A stretch of 64,000 nucleotides of DNA, from positions 177,303 through 241,302 of the forward strand of contig JACREQ010000059.1 in assembly GCA_016218155.1 (NCBI GenBank), in the 5' to 3' direction. Shown here in pieces: positions 45,216 through 54,677 of the stretch (the first letter of the stretch is position 1; each line of letters begins with the position of its first letter). The notes under the pieces are model-generated. The model was not told where the DNA came from. It saw only the letters and a list, made by a program, of their open reading frames with translations, and did no database searches. Origin of the DNA: Bacteroidia bacterium. Lineage in GTDB: Bacteria; Bacteroidota; Bacteroidia; Bacteroidales; GWA2-32-17. Position numbers and translations under genes: made by a program.

Positions 45216-47110
45216 TGAAATATATAATTATTGTTGTTTGCATTTTGAGTTTGCAGGCAGCACAAGCGCAACGCGAGGATCATACTTGGTATTTTAGCAA
45301 TTCTAGCAAAGGATTAAGTTTTGACTATTTGACAAATGCAGTTTCTATTACTAATGTCCATTCTCCTATGATAGAAGCTGGTTCTTATTTTGTTGCATGC
45401 GATAATTTATCAGGTCAACTTCTTTTTTACACAGATGGGACAAATGTTTGGGATAACAATAATCAGATTATGCCAAATGGCAGTTCTCTAACAAATGCTT
45501 CACATGGGATGCAGACAGGATTAGCATGTTATTATCCGGGGCACCCAAATCAGTTTTTGCTTTTTTGTAATACTAGTTCCCTTCCAACTGCAGGTAGTGT
45601 ATATTATAGTATAATTGATATGTCTTTGCCTGGAAACGGTACGTTGTTAAATCCAAGAGGAAATGTTGTTAGTTCTGCAAAAAATATTTTTCTTACAAAC
45701 CAGAGCAGTGAAGGAATGTATATAATTAAAGGTTCAGGAAATTATTATTGGTTAATTATACCAAAGATTAATACAACAAATATTGCTATTTATAAAATTG
45801 ATGCAACTGGGGTTAACTTAACAGCAACAACTAATATTGGACTTAATGTCGGATTGGCTGTTGATGTAAGATATTCCTACGTTTCTCACAAAATTGGTTT
45901 AGCAAATATGAAAGATAATGGTCCCAGCTTTACTGTTGATTTTAATGAAACAACTGGCGCACTCAATAATGCATATCAGATACCTGGAATTACAACAACA
46001 AGTACAAACATGTGTAATTCAACTGACATGGAATGGTCTCCAAATGGACAGTTTTTATATATAACAAAATATAGGGATTGTGTAGGAAGTTCTCCGGGAA
46101 AGTTGTATCAATATAATATTTTGCAACCATCGATAGCTCCTGTTTTGATAGCTCAGGTAGCAACTTCTGGGACAAATGCGTCTATGGGATTAAAACTTGC
46201 GCCTAATGGTAAGATTTATCATCGTTATATAAGTGCTTCTAATGCATATTTTGGAGTAATTAATAATCCTGATTTACCAGGAACTGCCTGCAATTATAAT
46301 TTAACAGGTTTAAATATAGGCTCAAATATGGGTGCCATGCATAAGTTTCCAGAGTTTTTGGTTCCGCTGCAGTGTGATTTTAATGCAGCAAACTCAACTA
46401 CTTCTACAGATTTTGTTTGTAAACCTAATGATTTAACACATACTGATATCCCATTAATTAACATTATAAATAATCCTTGTAATGATAGTATAACTTGTAA
46501 TATTTTACATGTTTCTTATGGTACAGCACATATTATCGGAACTGATATTAAATATGTTCAACCAAATTACTATACTCCAACTGATACCATAATTCTTGTT
46601 GTCTGTAACAATTATGGTATCTGTGATACAAGTGAAACAATAATATATTTAAATTATGTTGGACCAAATAATCCGATAGTTACATTTATAAATGATACGC
46701 TTTTTTCAAGTGCTTCGTCAAATAATCAATGGTTATTAAATGGTGTCAATATTTTAGGTGCAACTGATAGCTTTTATGTACCAACACAGACAGGAAATTA
46801 TTCAGTAAATGTTAATGATGGTATTTGCACTTCAGAATCAATGCCATATTTTCATGAATATGAATTAATAAACTATAATAAGTTACCGAATAATATAGTA
46901 AATGTTTATCCAAATCCAACAAAAGATAAATTATTTATTGATAATTTTAATGGGTGCAAATTACAAATATTAGATGTTATGGGTAAGGAAATTATTAACT
47001 TGAATAATTCAGGGTGTATTGATGTTTCTTCATATAGCAGTGGAATATATTTTATAAAAATAATTGATAAACAGAGTGAATTCCATTCAAAATTTGTTAT
47101 TGAAAAATAA
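45215..47110 (+). CDS. T9SS-secreted protein, paralog of the preceding gene
   Basis: 631 residues; the first 380 are clearly related to the preceding gene (REDHTWYFSNSSKG start, same strand order). About 150 extra residues follow, including a Cys-rich part (NNPCNDSITCNI, VVCNNYGICDTSETI) and an SxxYxPTQTGNYSVNV segment resembling a small Ig-like/PKD-type module, and then a type A sorting domain (NVYPNPTKDKL, SGIYFIKI, KFVIEK). The signal peptide ends at QAAQAQ (about residue 18). It is one transcript with its paralog and is followed by a bidirectional terminator. Confidence 0.85.
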   Translation: MKYIIIVVCILSLQAAQAQREDHTWYFSNSSKGLSFDYLTNAVSITNVHSPMIEAGSYFVACDNLSGQLLFYTDGTNVWDNNNQIMPNGSSLTNASHGMQTGLACYYPGHPNQFLLFCNTSSLPTAGSVYYSIIDMSLPGNGTLLNPRGNVVSSAKNIFLTNQSSEGMYIIKGSGNYYWLIIPKINTTNIAIYKIDATGVNLTATTNIGLNVGLAVDVRYSYVSHKIGLANMKDNGPSFTVDFNETTGALNNAYQIPGITTTSTNMCNSTDMEWSPNGQFLYITKYRDCVGSSPGKLYQYNILQPSIAPVLIAQVATSGTNASMGLKLAPNGKIYHRYISASNAYFGVINNPDLPGTACNYNLTGLNIGSNMGAMHKFPEFLVPLQCDFNAANSTTSTDFVCKPNDLTHTDIPLINIINNPCNDSITCNILHVSYGTAHIIGTDIKYVQPNYYTPTDTIILVVCNNYGICDTSETIIYLNYVGPNNPIVTFINDTLFSSASSNNQWLLNGVNILGATDSFYVPTQTGNYSVNVNDGICTSESMPYFHEYELINYNKLPNNIVNVYPNPTKDKLFIDNFNGCKLQILDVMGKEIINLNNSGCIDVSSYSSGIYFIKIIDKQSEFHSKFVIEK

Positions 47111-47131
47111 AGTGGTTAATTGAATTAATTT

Positions 47132-47167
47132 AAAAAATGCTAAATGTTATAACATTTAGCATTTTTT
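47132..47167. terminator. Bidirectional intrinsic terminator
   Basis: A 36-base perfect palindrome, arms of 18 with AAAAAATGCTAAATGTTA and its complement, that gives a T-run on both strands. It sits between convergent genes ending at 47110 and 47192 and serves both. Confidence 0.85.
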
Positions 47168-47191
47168 ATTAACAGATAGATTAATAAAATA

Positions 47192-48187
47192 TTATTTCAC
47201 TGGAAAATAAATTTCAGTAACCCATTTGCTGGTATCTGGCTCGGTAGTGGGATCGGTAACATATACTTCCCAAGGACCGCCATTATCAGTATATCCTTTT
47301 TCCTTTTTATAAGATTCCAATTCTGTATATGCAACATAGGTTTTTTCATATGGTCCCAAATAGCTTAGATAAATAACTTTTCCGGCATAAGATGGTTTTA
47401 CTTGAATTTTATCATTTCCTTTAATTGCCTTATCAATAGGTATTGCTGCTTCAAAATCCCACGATAAACTATCCCAAGCCAAAGTTATTGCCATTGGATA
47501 GCCTGCTATATTTGCACCTTGTTTTGAAATATATTCCTGAATGGCTCCATATGATTTTCCAAGAATATCACCAATTTCGCCCATATTTACTTTATTTCTT
47601 ATAACAGCAATTGTTGTAGCAGAAACTTCTTTTTCTTGAATGTTATAAGTATATTTTGAAGAACTTTCAACAACAGCTTTAAGTTTTGTAAGTCCTTTTT
47701 CAAAATCAGGTCCCATCATACTGTCAAAACCTTTAAAAAAGTCCATTAAACGCATCACCGGCCATCCAAGCTTGCCTTCATTTGTCCATGTAACAGTTGT
47801 TCCTTCGCCTGTTTTTACAAAGCTTAAAGATCCGGATGAAAAAGATTCCCATGGCGACATAAAAACCAAGTCGTATTTTATAGAATCAGCAGAAACGCCT
47901 GTAATAGCCATATTACCCGAACCTATCATTTCTCCGGTCCAACTCATTTTTCCACCTATACCAATGGTGTCGTTATATTTATAGTCTTCTGTAGAGTCAA
48001 TACCAATCCATGGTGACCAGTTATCCCATTCGTGAAAATCTACAATCTTTTTACTTATTTCTTCAGGAGTGTTGTTAATCACTATGGTTCTAACTACCTT
48101 GTATTCTGAAGGTAAAAATGCCGCAAAAATTAAAATGGCAAAACTAATTACCAAAAAAGCCAATAAAATTTTTCTAAATGTTTTCAT
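47192..48187 (-). CDS. SRPBCC domain plus GyrI-like/AraC effector-binding domain protein
   Basis: 331 residues. One N-terminal membrane helix (LLAFLVISFAILIFAAFL) anchors the protein. Residues 30-170 look like a polyketide-cyclase/SRPBCC fold (FHEWDNWSPWIGID, GEMIGSGNMAITGV). Residues 180-331 resemble the GyrI-like small-molecule-binding domain (KEVSATTIAVIRNKVNM, YLSYLGPYEKTYVAYTELE, WVTEIYFPVK). This combination is common in Bacteroidota and its ligand is unknown. It is alone on its transcript between a bidirectional terminator and ybeY. Confidence 0.85.
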   Translation of the reverse strand: MKTFRKILLAFLVISFAILIFAAFLPSEYKVVRTIVINNTPEEISKKIVDFHEWDNWSPWIGIDSTEDYKYNDTIGIGGKMSWTGEMIGSGNMAITGVSADSIKYDLVFMSPWESFSSGSLSFVKTGEGTTVTWTNEGKLGWPVMRLMDFFKGFDSMMGPDFEKGLTKLKAVVESSSKYTYNIQEKEVSATTIAVIRNKVNMGEIGDILGKSYGAIQEYISKQGANIAGYPMAITLAWDSLSWDFEAAIPIDKAIKGNDKIQVKPSYAGKVIYLSYLGPYEKTYVAYTELESYKKEKGYTDNGGPWEVYVTDPTTEPDTSKWVTEIYFPVK

Positions 48188-48232
48188 ATATATAAATTTA
48201 GTTGTGTAAAATTACAAAAAAGAGAATCAAAT

Positions 48233-48254
48233 AACCAATGAATAAAGATTGGTT
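48233..48254. terminator. Weak hairpin after ybeY
   Basis: AACCAAT/ATTGGTT with an eight-base loop; the T-tract is better on the plus strand than on the strand of ybeY. It may end the long minus-strand operon; the evidence is weak. Confidence 0.3.
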
Positions 48255-48261
48255 TTTATTT

Positions 48262-48687
48262 TTAAGAATTAAATAAAGCGATTGCTTTATCTTCTCTTTT
48301 TCGCATTTGAGATTTTTCTTTATCGGTACTGTCATTATATCCCAATAAATGAAAAACGCCGTGTACAATAACTCTAAGAAGTTCTAGCCTTGGGGTTGTT
48401 TTTAACTCATTTGCATTTTCAATTACCTGTTCAACACCAATAAATAAATCACCTGAAATAGTGGAGCCTTCGTTATAGTTAAATGTAATAATATCTGTAT
48501 GAAAATTATGTGAAAGGAATGAGTTATTCATTTTCAACAACTCATTTTTACCGGTAAAAATAATGGAAATGTTTCCTAAAGTTTTTTTCTCTGAACTAAT
48601 AATCTGGCTTATCCATGCGGATATTTTTCTTTTTTCGCCATGAATTAATGTAGAATTTATTCCTTGCTGATGAAAACTTACGGGCAT
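48262..48687 (-). CDS. ybeY: YbeY-type rRNA maturation endoribonuclease
   Basis: 141 residues. The family core is present: FIGVEQVIENAN and the metal site HGVFHLLGYND (H109, H113). The canonical third ligand His (HGxLHLxGYDH) is Asp119, with Asn before it; I recall that other Bacteroidota YbeY proteins also vary here, so it is probably functional. The enzyme takes part in 16S rRNA 3' end processing and ribosome quality control. It is last in the operon, two bases after the anti-sigma-type gene. Confidence 0.87.
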   Translation of the reverse strand: MPVSFHQQGINSTLIHGEKRKISAWISQIISSEKKTLGNISIIFTGKNELLKMNNSFLSHNFHTDIITFNYNEGSTISGDLFIGVEQVIENANELKTTPRLELLRVIVHGVFHLLGYNDSTDKEKSQMRKREDKAIALFNS

Positions 48688-48689
48688 TA

Positions 48690-49085
48690 CTAAATTTTAA
48701 TTTTCAAACAAACTTTGGTACCGTTGTCTTCAAATTTAATTTCATCAACTAAGTGCGACATTAAAAAAATTCCTCTGCCATGTGGTTTTTCAATATTTTC
48801 AGGCAAAGTTGGATCTGGTAAACTATTAAAATCAAAACCTGGACCCTGATCTTTTACATTAAACCAGAAATAGCCATCCTCTAAGCCATAGTTAACAACT
48901 ACTTCTTTAGACTCATCAAGCTTATTGCCGTGAATTATTGCATTGTTAACAGCCTCTACCATTGCAACCAAAAGATTTCCGTAAATCTCGGAACTCAAGT
49001 TTTGCGATGCAGAAATTTCGTCGACTAATTTTTCGACTATATTAATGTTTTCGATTTTTGATTGAAACTTTATTTCTTCTTTCAT
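48690..49085 (-). CDS. Anti-sigma-type ATP-binding protein (HATPase_c_2, RsbW-like)
   Basis: 131 residues, single GHKL ATPase domain: N-box EAVNNAIIHGNKLD (about 43-56), G1 box DQGPGFD, G2 box HGRGIFLMSHL, and the last strand TKVCLKIKI. No other domain is present. Such proteins bind sigma factors or anti-sigma antagonists in a partner-switching system, but no partner gene (STAS-domain anti-antagonist) is next to it. It sits three bases after the DUF4175 gene. Confidence 0.87.
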   Translation of the reverse strand: MKEEIKFQSKIENINIVEKLVDEISASQNLSSEIYGNLLVAMVEAVNNAIIHGNKLDESKEVVVNYGLEDGYFWFNVKDQGPGFDFNSLPDPTLPENIEKPHGRGIFLMSHLVDEIKFEDNGTKVCLKIKI

Positions 49086-49088
49086 GAC

Positions 49089-52000
49089 CTATTCGTTAAG
49101 GTGAATCATGTATTCTTTATACTTGTCACTGTAATACTTAGAGAGTTTAATTTTACTTCCTTCAAGGATTTCATTATACCGTGAATTTACTCCTTTATAC
49201 TTAAATATCTGCTCTGGGTTACTAAATTTATTATTTTTGCCTTCATTAGATTCTCGTTTATTTTCTGTTTCCCTTTCGTAGTCTGACTTCTCGGCTTCCA
49301 ACAATCTTGTTAAAATTTGTTCTTGACGGATCATTGTTTGAGGTGTGATGCTCTTATTTATGATGTCTTTTTCTACGCTATTTACCATTGACTTAATCTC
49401 TTGCAGTTGTTTTGCAGTTTCCGGACTTAACCCACCGTTCTGCATCATGTTGTTTAACATCTGATTGAACTTATCCTGCATCGAAATCATTTTTCCGATT
49501 TTTTCGTTCATTCCTTTACCATCTTTTTGTCCATTGCCTTTTTTTAACTCGTCAATCATTGATTGCATCTGCGATTTAATTGATTTTTGCATTGATTGCA
49601 TTTGCGACATACTTGGTTTGCCTTTACCCGGTTTTTTGCATTTACCGCCGGAACACTGCGATTGAGACTGACTTTGCATTTGTTGTAACATTTCACCAAG
49701 TAAAAGTGCAAGATCATTTGCTCCTGTCATTATATATTGTTGATTTGCTTTTGCCATTCCTGCATTTCTTTCGTCGAGATTAGAAAGAGTTTGTTTATTT
49801 AGTTTTTCTATTTTCTTTATTTGTTTATTGATTTCTGCGCCAATCATAGGGCTGCGATTTGCAAGTGAAGCAAGGGAGTCTTTTATAAGCAAAAAATCGT
49901 TATTTAAACTTTTTTGTTTTTCCATGTTTTTCATGTAAGTAGGGTCGGTAGTGCTAACTTTTCCGGTTTGTCCCATAAGAGCTTCAACGTCGAAGGAAAA
50001 TTTTTCCAGATTATCAATAATCTGTTTCATGTTTTCAGCGTTTTCTTCCTGTTGTTCCATCTCGCTTTGTTCCATCATTTGCTGCATTTTTTTTGACAGC
50101 TCTTTCATTTGTCCTGAATTGTTTTTCTGACTCTTTGATGCACCTTTGCGACTGTTTTGCTTTAAACTTTCTTCAGAATTATTAAGTTCATTATTAATAT
50201 CACTTTTCTCCTGCTCAAATTCTTTTAAATCCATTGGTTCTTTTAGTTCTTCGTTTTTCTTTTGAAGTTCGTCATATTGCTTCATCAGGTCTTCGAATTT
50301 TTTTTGTTGATCTTTTTGTTCTTTTAAAAGTGAGTCGGTAGAATTCTTTTTGTCTGTTGTTTCTTCAGAAAGCTTTTCTTGCTTTTCAGAAAGTTTTTCA
50401 AGTTCTTTAGATAAATTATCTGTTTTTTCTTCAATATCCATTCTTTTTAGCATTTCCATATTTCTGTCGAGTTGTTTGTTAAGATCCTCGTAACTCGACT
50501 TCATTTGTTCTGCTATATTGTTAAGTTTGTTTTTATCAAAGTTATCCATCAGTTTTTTTAATTCATCCATTAACTTCTTCATTTCGTCATCCATAACATT
50601 TTCAAGCAATTCTTCAATTTGTTTTTGCTTTTCAATCAGTTTTTGATCTTGTTCGGAGAAGGTATTTAAAAAACTGTCTTTTTTCTTATTTTCTAATGAT
50701 AATTCTTTTACAAGTTGTTCAAGTTGATTTTGTTTTTGAACAATATCTTCAAGTTTTTTCGTTTGTTCCCAGGAATTTGTTTTATTGTTAAGCATACTTT
50801 CCTGAAGTTTTTTAATATCGCGTTTAATATCTTCGCTTAGCTTAGATGAAGTTTTTAATTTTTCTTCAATATTTTTATTAGCGTTTTCGCGATATTTTTC
50901 TAATTCTGATGATGAAGGTATTTTATAAGATTTTATTGCCGAACGACTTGATTTACTTCCATGAACTCCATCGTTATCCCAAATTTCAAAAAAGTATTCA
51001 ACTTCACTCCCAATATCTTTTAAAGTACTAAAGTCAAAAGCAAAATAAAACTCCTGATACTTGGATCCTTTGTTAACTGGAACAGAAATAATTTTTAATG
51101 AATCGCTTGAATTACCGGCTTTATAATTAAAGGTTAATTTATTAAAACCATAATCATCGTTAATTACTCCTTTAAAATAATATGTTCCCATTTGAGAAGT
51201 GTCAGAAATAAATTCGCAGGTAATACCTGGGTACAAATCTGGGATGACGTTTACATTATATTTTATTGGTTGTGTAGAATTAATATAGTTATTAGCCAGT
51301 TTTAATGAATATGTTGAGGAATTTAAAAAACGGTAAGAAGCAAAAAACTGTTGTTCCTCCTGTTTTACTTTTTGGCTTAACGTGTCGTTTATTAGAAAAT
51401 TAACAACGTTTACATTTGCTGTAGTAAATGTCCATTTTATATTACTTCCGCAGGGAATAGTAAAGTCGCCGGTATTGTTTAATACAAAATCACTTTCACC
51501 AGTATATTGAGGAACATCAACTTCTACTTTAAATGATGTAATTACCGGAGGAGGCAATACATTAAGTTTATATTCTTCGGAAGAATAATCTTCGGCACTA
51601 AATTTAAAATCGATGGAATTGTTTACATTTTTTAAATTATAACTGAAAGTAGATGGAGTAAGACGTTCTAAAAGTATCTTATTGCTGCCAATTGTTACAT
51701 ATGCGTTTTTCGGAACATATTTTCCTTCAATACGAAGTTTAATGTTAAAATCTTTACCCTGTTCTACATTTAATGTGTCGTTTTCTAAAATAAAATTAAA
51801 CGGTGGAGCAGGAGCGTAGTAAACAGAGTGATTTATAAGTCTGTTCGAACCTTCTTTAATTACCTGCGGCCAAACAACGTATACAGTTAGAAAAACAGCT
51901 GCTGTAAAACCAAGGTAAGTTAAATATTTAAAATTTACTTTAACATTAATTGCAGCTTCAAAAGGGAGAAGGCGGATAGAAGAAATTTTATTTTCTATAC

Positions 52001-52394
52001 TTGCTAAAAGTAGTTGTTGTGAGTATCCATTACCTGAAGGCATTTCTGCAAGTTCCAGAACATTTAGTAATCGATCACTTATTTGTGTAAAGTGCGATGA
52101 AATTATTCCTGCTGCTTGTTTGTGAGAAATAAGTTTACCAATTTGCAATATTCGTAACAATGGCCAGATTATAAATTTTGAGATTACAAAAACATATGCT
52201 GCTGTAATAGTATAAAAAATTACCGTTCTGGTAGTGATATCAAAATGCCCAAGATATTCCGAAATAAAAGCAATCAGAGAGGATAAAGTGAAAATTAAAA
52301 AAGTTAACAATAGTCCGCGTAATAACTCGTTTCTATAGTACTTTCTTATAAAGCTATCCAGTTGTTTAACTAATATGTTATATTCATTTGACAT
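49089..52394 (-). CDS. DUF4175-family membrane-anchored coiled-coil protein
   Basis: 1101 residues. The N-terminus has two or three membrane helices (about 24-44, 55-75, 152-172), as in DUF4175 proteins; residues 190-470 are beta-rich with several Ig-like repeats (for example RIEGKYVPKNAYVTIGSNK and EVEYFFEIWDNDG). From about 490 to 1101 it is almost all charged, Lys/Glu/Gln/Met-rich coiled coil, with no catalytic motif. Proteins of this layout are widespread in Bacteroidota and their function is unknown. It is in a tight operon between EnvC-like and anti-sigma genes, which hints at an envelope role. Confidence 0.83.
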   Translation of the reverse strand: MSNEYNILVKQLDSFIRKYYRNELLRGLLLTFLIFTLSSLIAFISEYLGHFDITTRTVIFYTITAAYVFVISKFIIWPLLRILQIGKLISHKQAAGIISSHFTQISDRLLNVLELAEMPSGNGYSQQLLLASIENKISSIRLLPFEAAINVKVNFKYLTYLGFTAAVFLTVYVVWPQVIKEGSNRLINHSVYYAPAPPFNFILENDTLNVEQGKDFNIKLRIEGKYVPKNAYVTIGSNKILLERLTPSTFSYNLKNVNNSIDFKFSAEDYSSEEYKLNVLPPPVITSFKVEVDVPQYTGESDFVLNNTGDFTIPCGSNIKWTFTTANVNVVNFLINDTLSQKVKQEEQQFFASYRFLNSSTYSLKLANNYINSTQPIKYNVNVIPDLYPGITCEFISDTSQMGTYYFKGVINDDYGFNKLTFNYKAGNSSDSLKIISVPVNKGSKYQEFYFAFDFSTLKDIGSEVEYFFEIWDNDGVHGSKSSRSAIKSYKIPSSSELEKYRENANKNIEEKLKTSSKLSEDIKRDIKKLQESMLNNKTNSWEQTKKLEDIVQKQNQLEQLVKELSLENKKKDSFLNTFSEQDQKLIEKQKQIEELLENVMDDEMKKLMDELKKLMDNFDKNKLNNIAEQMKSSYEDLNKQLDRNMEMLKRMDIEEKTDNLSKELEKLSEKQEKLSEETTDKKNSTDSLLKEQKDQQKKFEDLMKQYDELQKKNEELKEPMDLKEFEQEKSDINNELNNSEESLKQNSRKGASKSQKNNSGQMKELSKKMQQMMEQSEMEQQEENAENMKQIIDNLEKFSFDVEALMGQTGKVSTTDPTYMKNMEKQKSLNNDFLLIKDSLASLANRSPMIGAEINKQIKKIEKLNKQTLSNLDERNAGMAKANQQYIMTGANDLALLLGEMLQQMQSQSQSQCSGGKCKKPGKGKPSMSQMQSMQKSIKSQMQSMIDELKKGNGQKDGKGMNEKIGKMISMQDKFNQMLNNMMQNGGLSPETAKQLQEIKSMVNSVEKDIINKSITPQTMIRQEQILTRLLEAEKSDYERETENKRESNEGKNNKFSNPEQIFKYKGVNSRYNEILEGSKIKLSKYYSDKYKEYMIHLNE

Positions 52395-52405
52395 TAGTGT
52401 TGGGT

Positions 52406-53803
52406 TTAGTTTGATCCTGAAATCCAGTATTCCGGATTTTGTTTTATAGTGCCTTGCCAGATTTGTAATTCAAGTATAGTTTTATTGTCTTCGTCTGAGT
52501 CTGTATAAACTACTCCGATTTTTTGTTTTGCTTTTACTTTATCGCCAACATTAACAGAAACTTCTTTTAGATTAGAATAAACAGTTAAGAAATCGCCGTG
52601 TCTAATAATTATTGCTTTGTTTTTTCCTGGGATAGATATTATTTTACTTATAACTCCGTCAAAAATTGTACGTGCAGCTGAACCTTGAGTTGTTGAGATA
52701 TAAACTCCGTCATTCTTTGTTTTTATTCCTTTTAGTACAGGATGTTCGTGTTCACCAAATGTGCCGGTAATAACGCCGCGTTCTATTGGCCATGGTAGTT
52801 TTCCTTTGTTAGCCTCAAATTTATCAGAAACTATTTGTTCGGCAGGTGTAAGATCAAAAACAGATGGTGTGCTTGCTTTTTCTACTTTAACAGGAGTTTC
52901 AATTTTATTTGGATTTTTTGAATTATTTTTTGCCTGTTGTTCTTTAAGTTCTTTTTCTTTCTTTATTTTTTCTTTACGTGTAATTTCGGCTTTTCTGATT
53001 TCCTCAGCAATAATATCATTAATTACCTTTTTTAATTTCTGGTCGGCAAGCTTTTGTTGTGCAAGTTTTTTAGCAAGTTCTTTTTCTTTTGATTTTAAAA
53101 CAGTAAGCATTTTAGACTGTTCACTTTTTTCATTTGTTAACTGAGTAGTTTCTTGTTTTTCTTCGGTCAACAGATTTTCTTTGTCCTGTTTTTTTGTTTG
53201 CAGTTCTTCAACTTTATGAGATAAGTCCTGACGTGTTTCAACAATAGCTTCCATTTGCTTTTTTCTAAAATCGGCATATTGTTGTAAATATTTTAATCTT
53301 CGGTATGCATTGTTAAAATCCTTTGCTGAAAGAACAAACATTAATTTATCATATGAAGATCTTGTCTTATACGCAAATACAATCATTCTTGCATAACCTT
53401 GTTTTAATTTATCAAGATTTGATTCAAGACCTTTAATATTTTCCTGATTTTCATCAATTTTACTATTTAAGGTTTCTACTTCGCTTGAGATAGTATTAAC
53501 TAGTTCTTGTCGTGCTGCAATTTTTTTATTAAGAATCATTAACTGATTCATTGATATTTTTTTGTCGCGCTGGGTTTGCTTTAGTAAACTGTTTGTGTAC
53601 TTTATTTCTTCCTGTGTTTTTTTATGTTTTTTTTCAAGCTCTGTACGATTTTGAGCATATAAATCAGATGTATAAATCAATAAAAATAAACATAAAAAAG
53701 TAACAAATGCCTTATAATTATTCGAAAAACAAAATGCATTAATGTTGAATTTGCAAGTTGTAGATTTTATTAAAACCTTAATATTTTTTATAATCAAACT
53801 CAT
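52406..53803 (-). CDS. EnvC-like murein hydrolase activator with degenerate LytM domain
   Basis: 465 residues: a membrane-spanning or signal segment (AFVTFLCLFLLIYTSDLYA, about 32-50), a long coiled coil (about 52-290), and a C-terminal LytM/M23 domain (about 335-465). The zinc ligands are missing: the HxxxD motif appears as NDGVY, the HxH pair is replaced in YSNLKE and LELQIW. This is the hallmark of EnvC-type proteins that activate amidases rather than cut peptidoglycan. It lies two bases after the DUF4292 gene. A role in cell separation is inferred from the family. Confidence 0.87.
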   Translation of the reverse strand: MSLIIKNIKVLIKSTTCKFNINAFCFSNNYKAFVTFLCLFLLIYTSDLYAQNRTELEKKHKKTQEEIKYTNSLLKQTQRDKKISMNQLMILNKKIAARQELVNTISSEVETLNSKIDENQENIKGLESNLDKLKQGYARMIVFAYKTRSSYDKLMFVLSAKDFNNAYRRLKYLQQYADFRKKQMEAIVETRQDLSHKVEELQTKKQDKENLLTEEKQETTQLTNEKSEQSKMLTVLKSKEKELAKKLAQQKLADQKLKKVINDIIAEEIRKAEITRKEKIKKEKELKEQQAKNNSKNPNKIETPVKVEKASTPSVFDLTPAEQIVSDKFEANKGKLPWPIERGVITGTFGEHEHPVLKGIKTKNDGVYISTTQGSAARTIFDGVISKIISIPGKNKAIIIRHGDFLTVYSNLKEVSVNVGDKVKAKQKIGVVYTDSDEDNKTILELQIWQGTIKQNPEYWISGSN

Positions 53804-53804
53804 T

Positions 53805-54677
53805 TTAATCAGTTCGTTTATATTTATCTGTTATTTTAAATGGAAAGCTAATATCAGAATCAACAGTAATCTTATTATATTTTATTTCTGTGCTCATTTG
53901 TTTATTTGATGCAGCAATGTCAATTTTTAAAGTTGATGGTAATACTTTTGTATTAACATCAATAAAGTCGGAATATTGAATTGTAAGGTTTCTTTTTTCA
54001 CTATAATCATTAATATTAACTTTTGAAACTTTAAAAATCTCGGGTGTAATTGACAGAGTTTCAACTATAAAATCAACAGCTCTGTTCTTTTTTAAAAACT
54101 TTTTAATTTTGTGTTTTCTATGAGTTTTTAAAACATACATATTTGAATCGGTAGAGGGAATAAACGTCTTACGAAATAAATCTTTTTCTCCTTTATCAGA
54201 ATTTAGTCTTTCATTATTTTCTTCATCACTTTCAGAATAAAGAAAAATTTCATTTGTTAAAATTGCCTGAAGATCTTTAAATGAGATGTCTGTTTGAAAT
54301 TTATTGTCAAAAAATTCGTATGATTTTATAGAATATTCTTTTTTTAGAATATTTAATAACATTATACTATCAGGTGTAAACTGTATTTTATAAGCATCTA
54401 TTCCCAATGGGGCAATACTTATCCAGATCAGACTGTCTTTTTTAATTCTTAAAGTTCCGTTAACAGATTTATCAATATCATCAAATTTAATATTTACGTC
54501 GAACTTAATTGAAAGTGTTTTGTATGGTAAATAGTTTTCTGTTACCAATGAATAAAGCCTTCCGGCTCCCATAAGACGTACTTTTTCTGAACTTATTCTG
54601 CGCGTTTGGGTACACGATAACATTGTAAAAATATTTACAATTAGTATGAAAAAGAGTATGTGTTTTTTTAGTCTCAC
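53805..54677 (-). CDS. DUF4292 lipoprotein
   Basis: 290 residues starting at a GTG directly abutting the stop of the upstream TPR gene. The signal ends in a lipobox (TMLSC). The mature protein has the DUF4292 pattern: LSIKFDVNIKFDD, RIKKDSLIWISIAPLGIDAYKIQFTPDSI, resembling the LolA/LolB-type lipid-binding folds in layout. It is probably outer-membrane anchored. In other Bacteroidota the order TPR protein - DUF4292 - EnvC-like is, as far as I recall, conserved, and it supports a common envelope function. The molecular role is not established. Confidence 0.85.
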   Translation of the reverse strand: MRLKKHILFFILIVNIFTMLSCTQTRRISSEKVRLMGAGRLYSLVTENYLPYKTLSIKFDVNIKFDDIDKSVNGTLRIKKDSLIWISIAPLGIDAYKIQFTPDSIMLLNILKKEYSIKSYEFFDNKFQTDISFKDLQAILTNEIFLYSESDEENNERLNSDKGEKDLFRKTFIPSTDSNMYVLKTHRKHKIKKFLKKNRAVDFIVETLSITPEIFKVSKVNINDYSEKRNLTIQYSDFIDVNTKVLPSTLKIDIAASNKQMSTEIKYNKITVDSDISFPFKITDKYKRTD

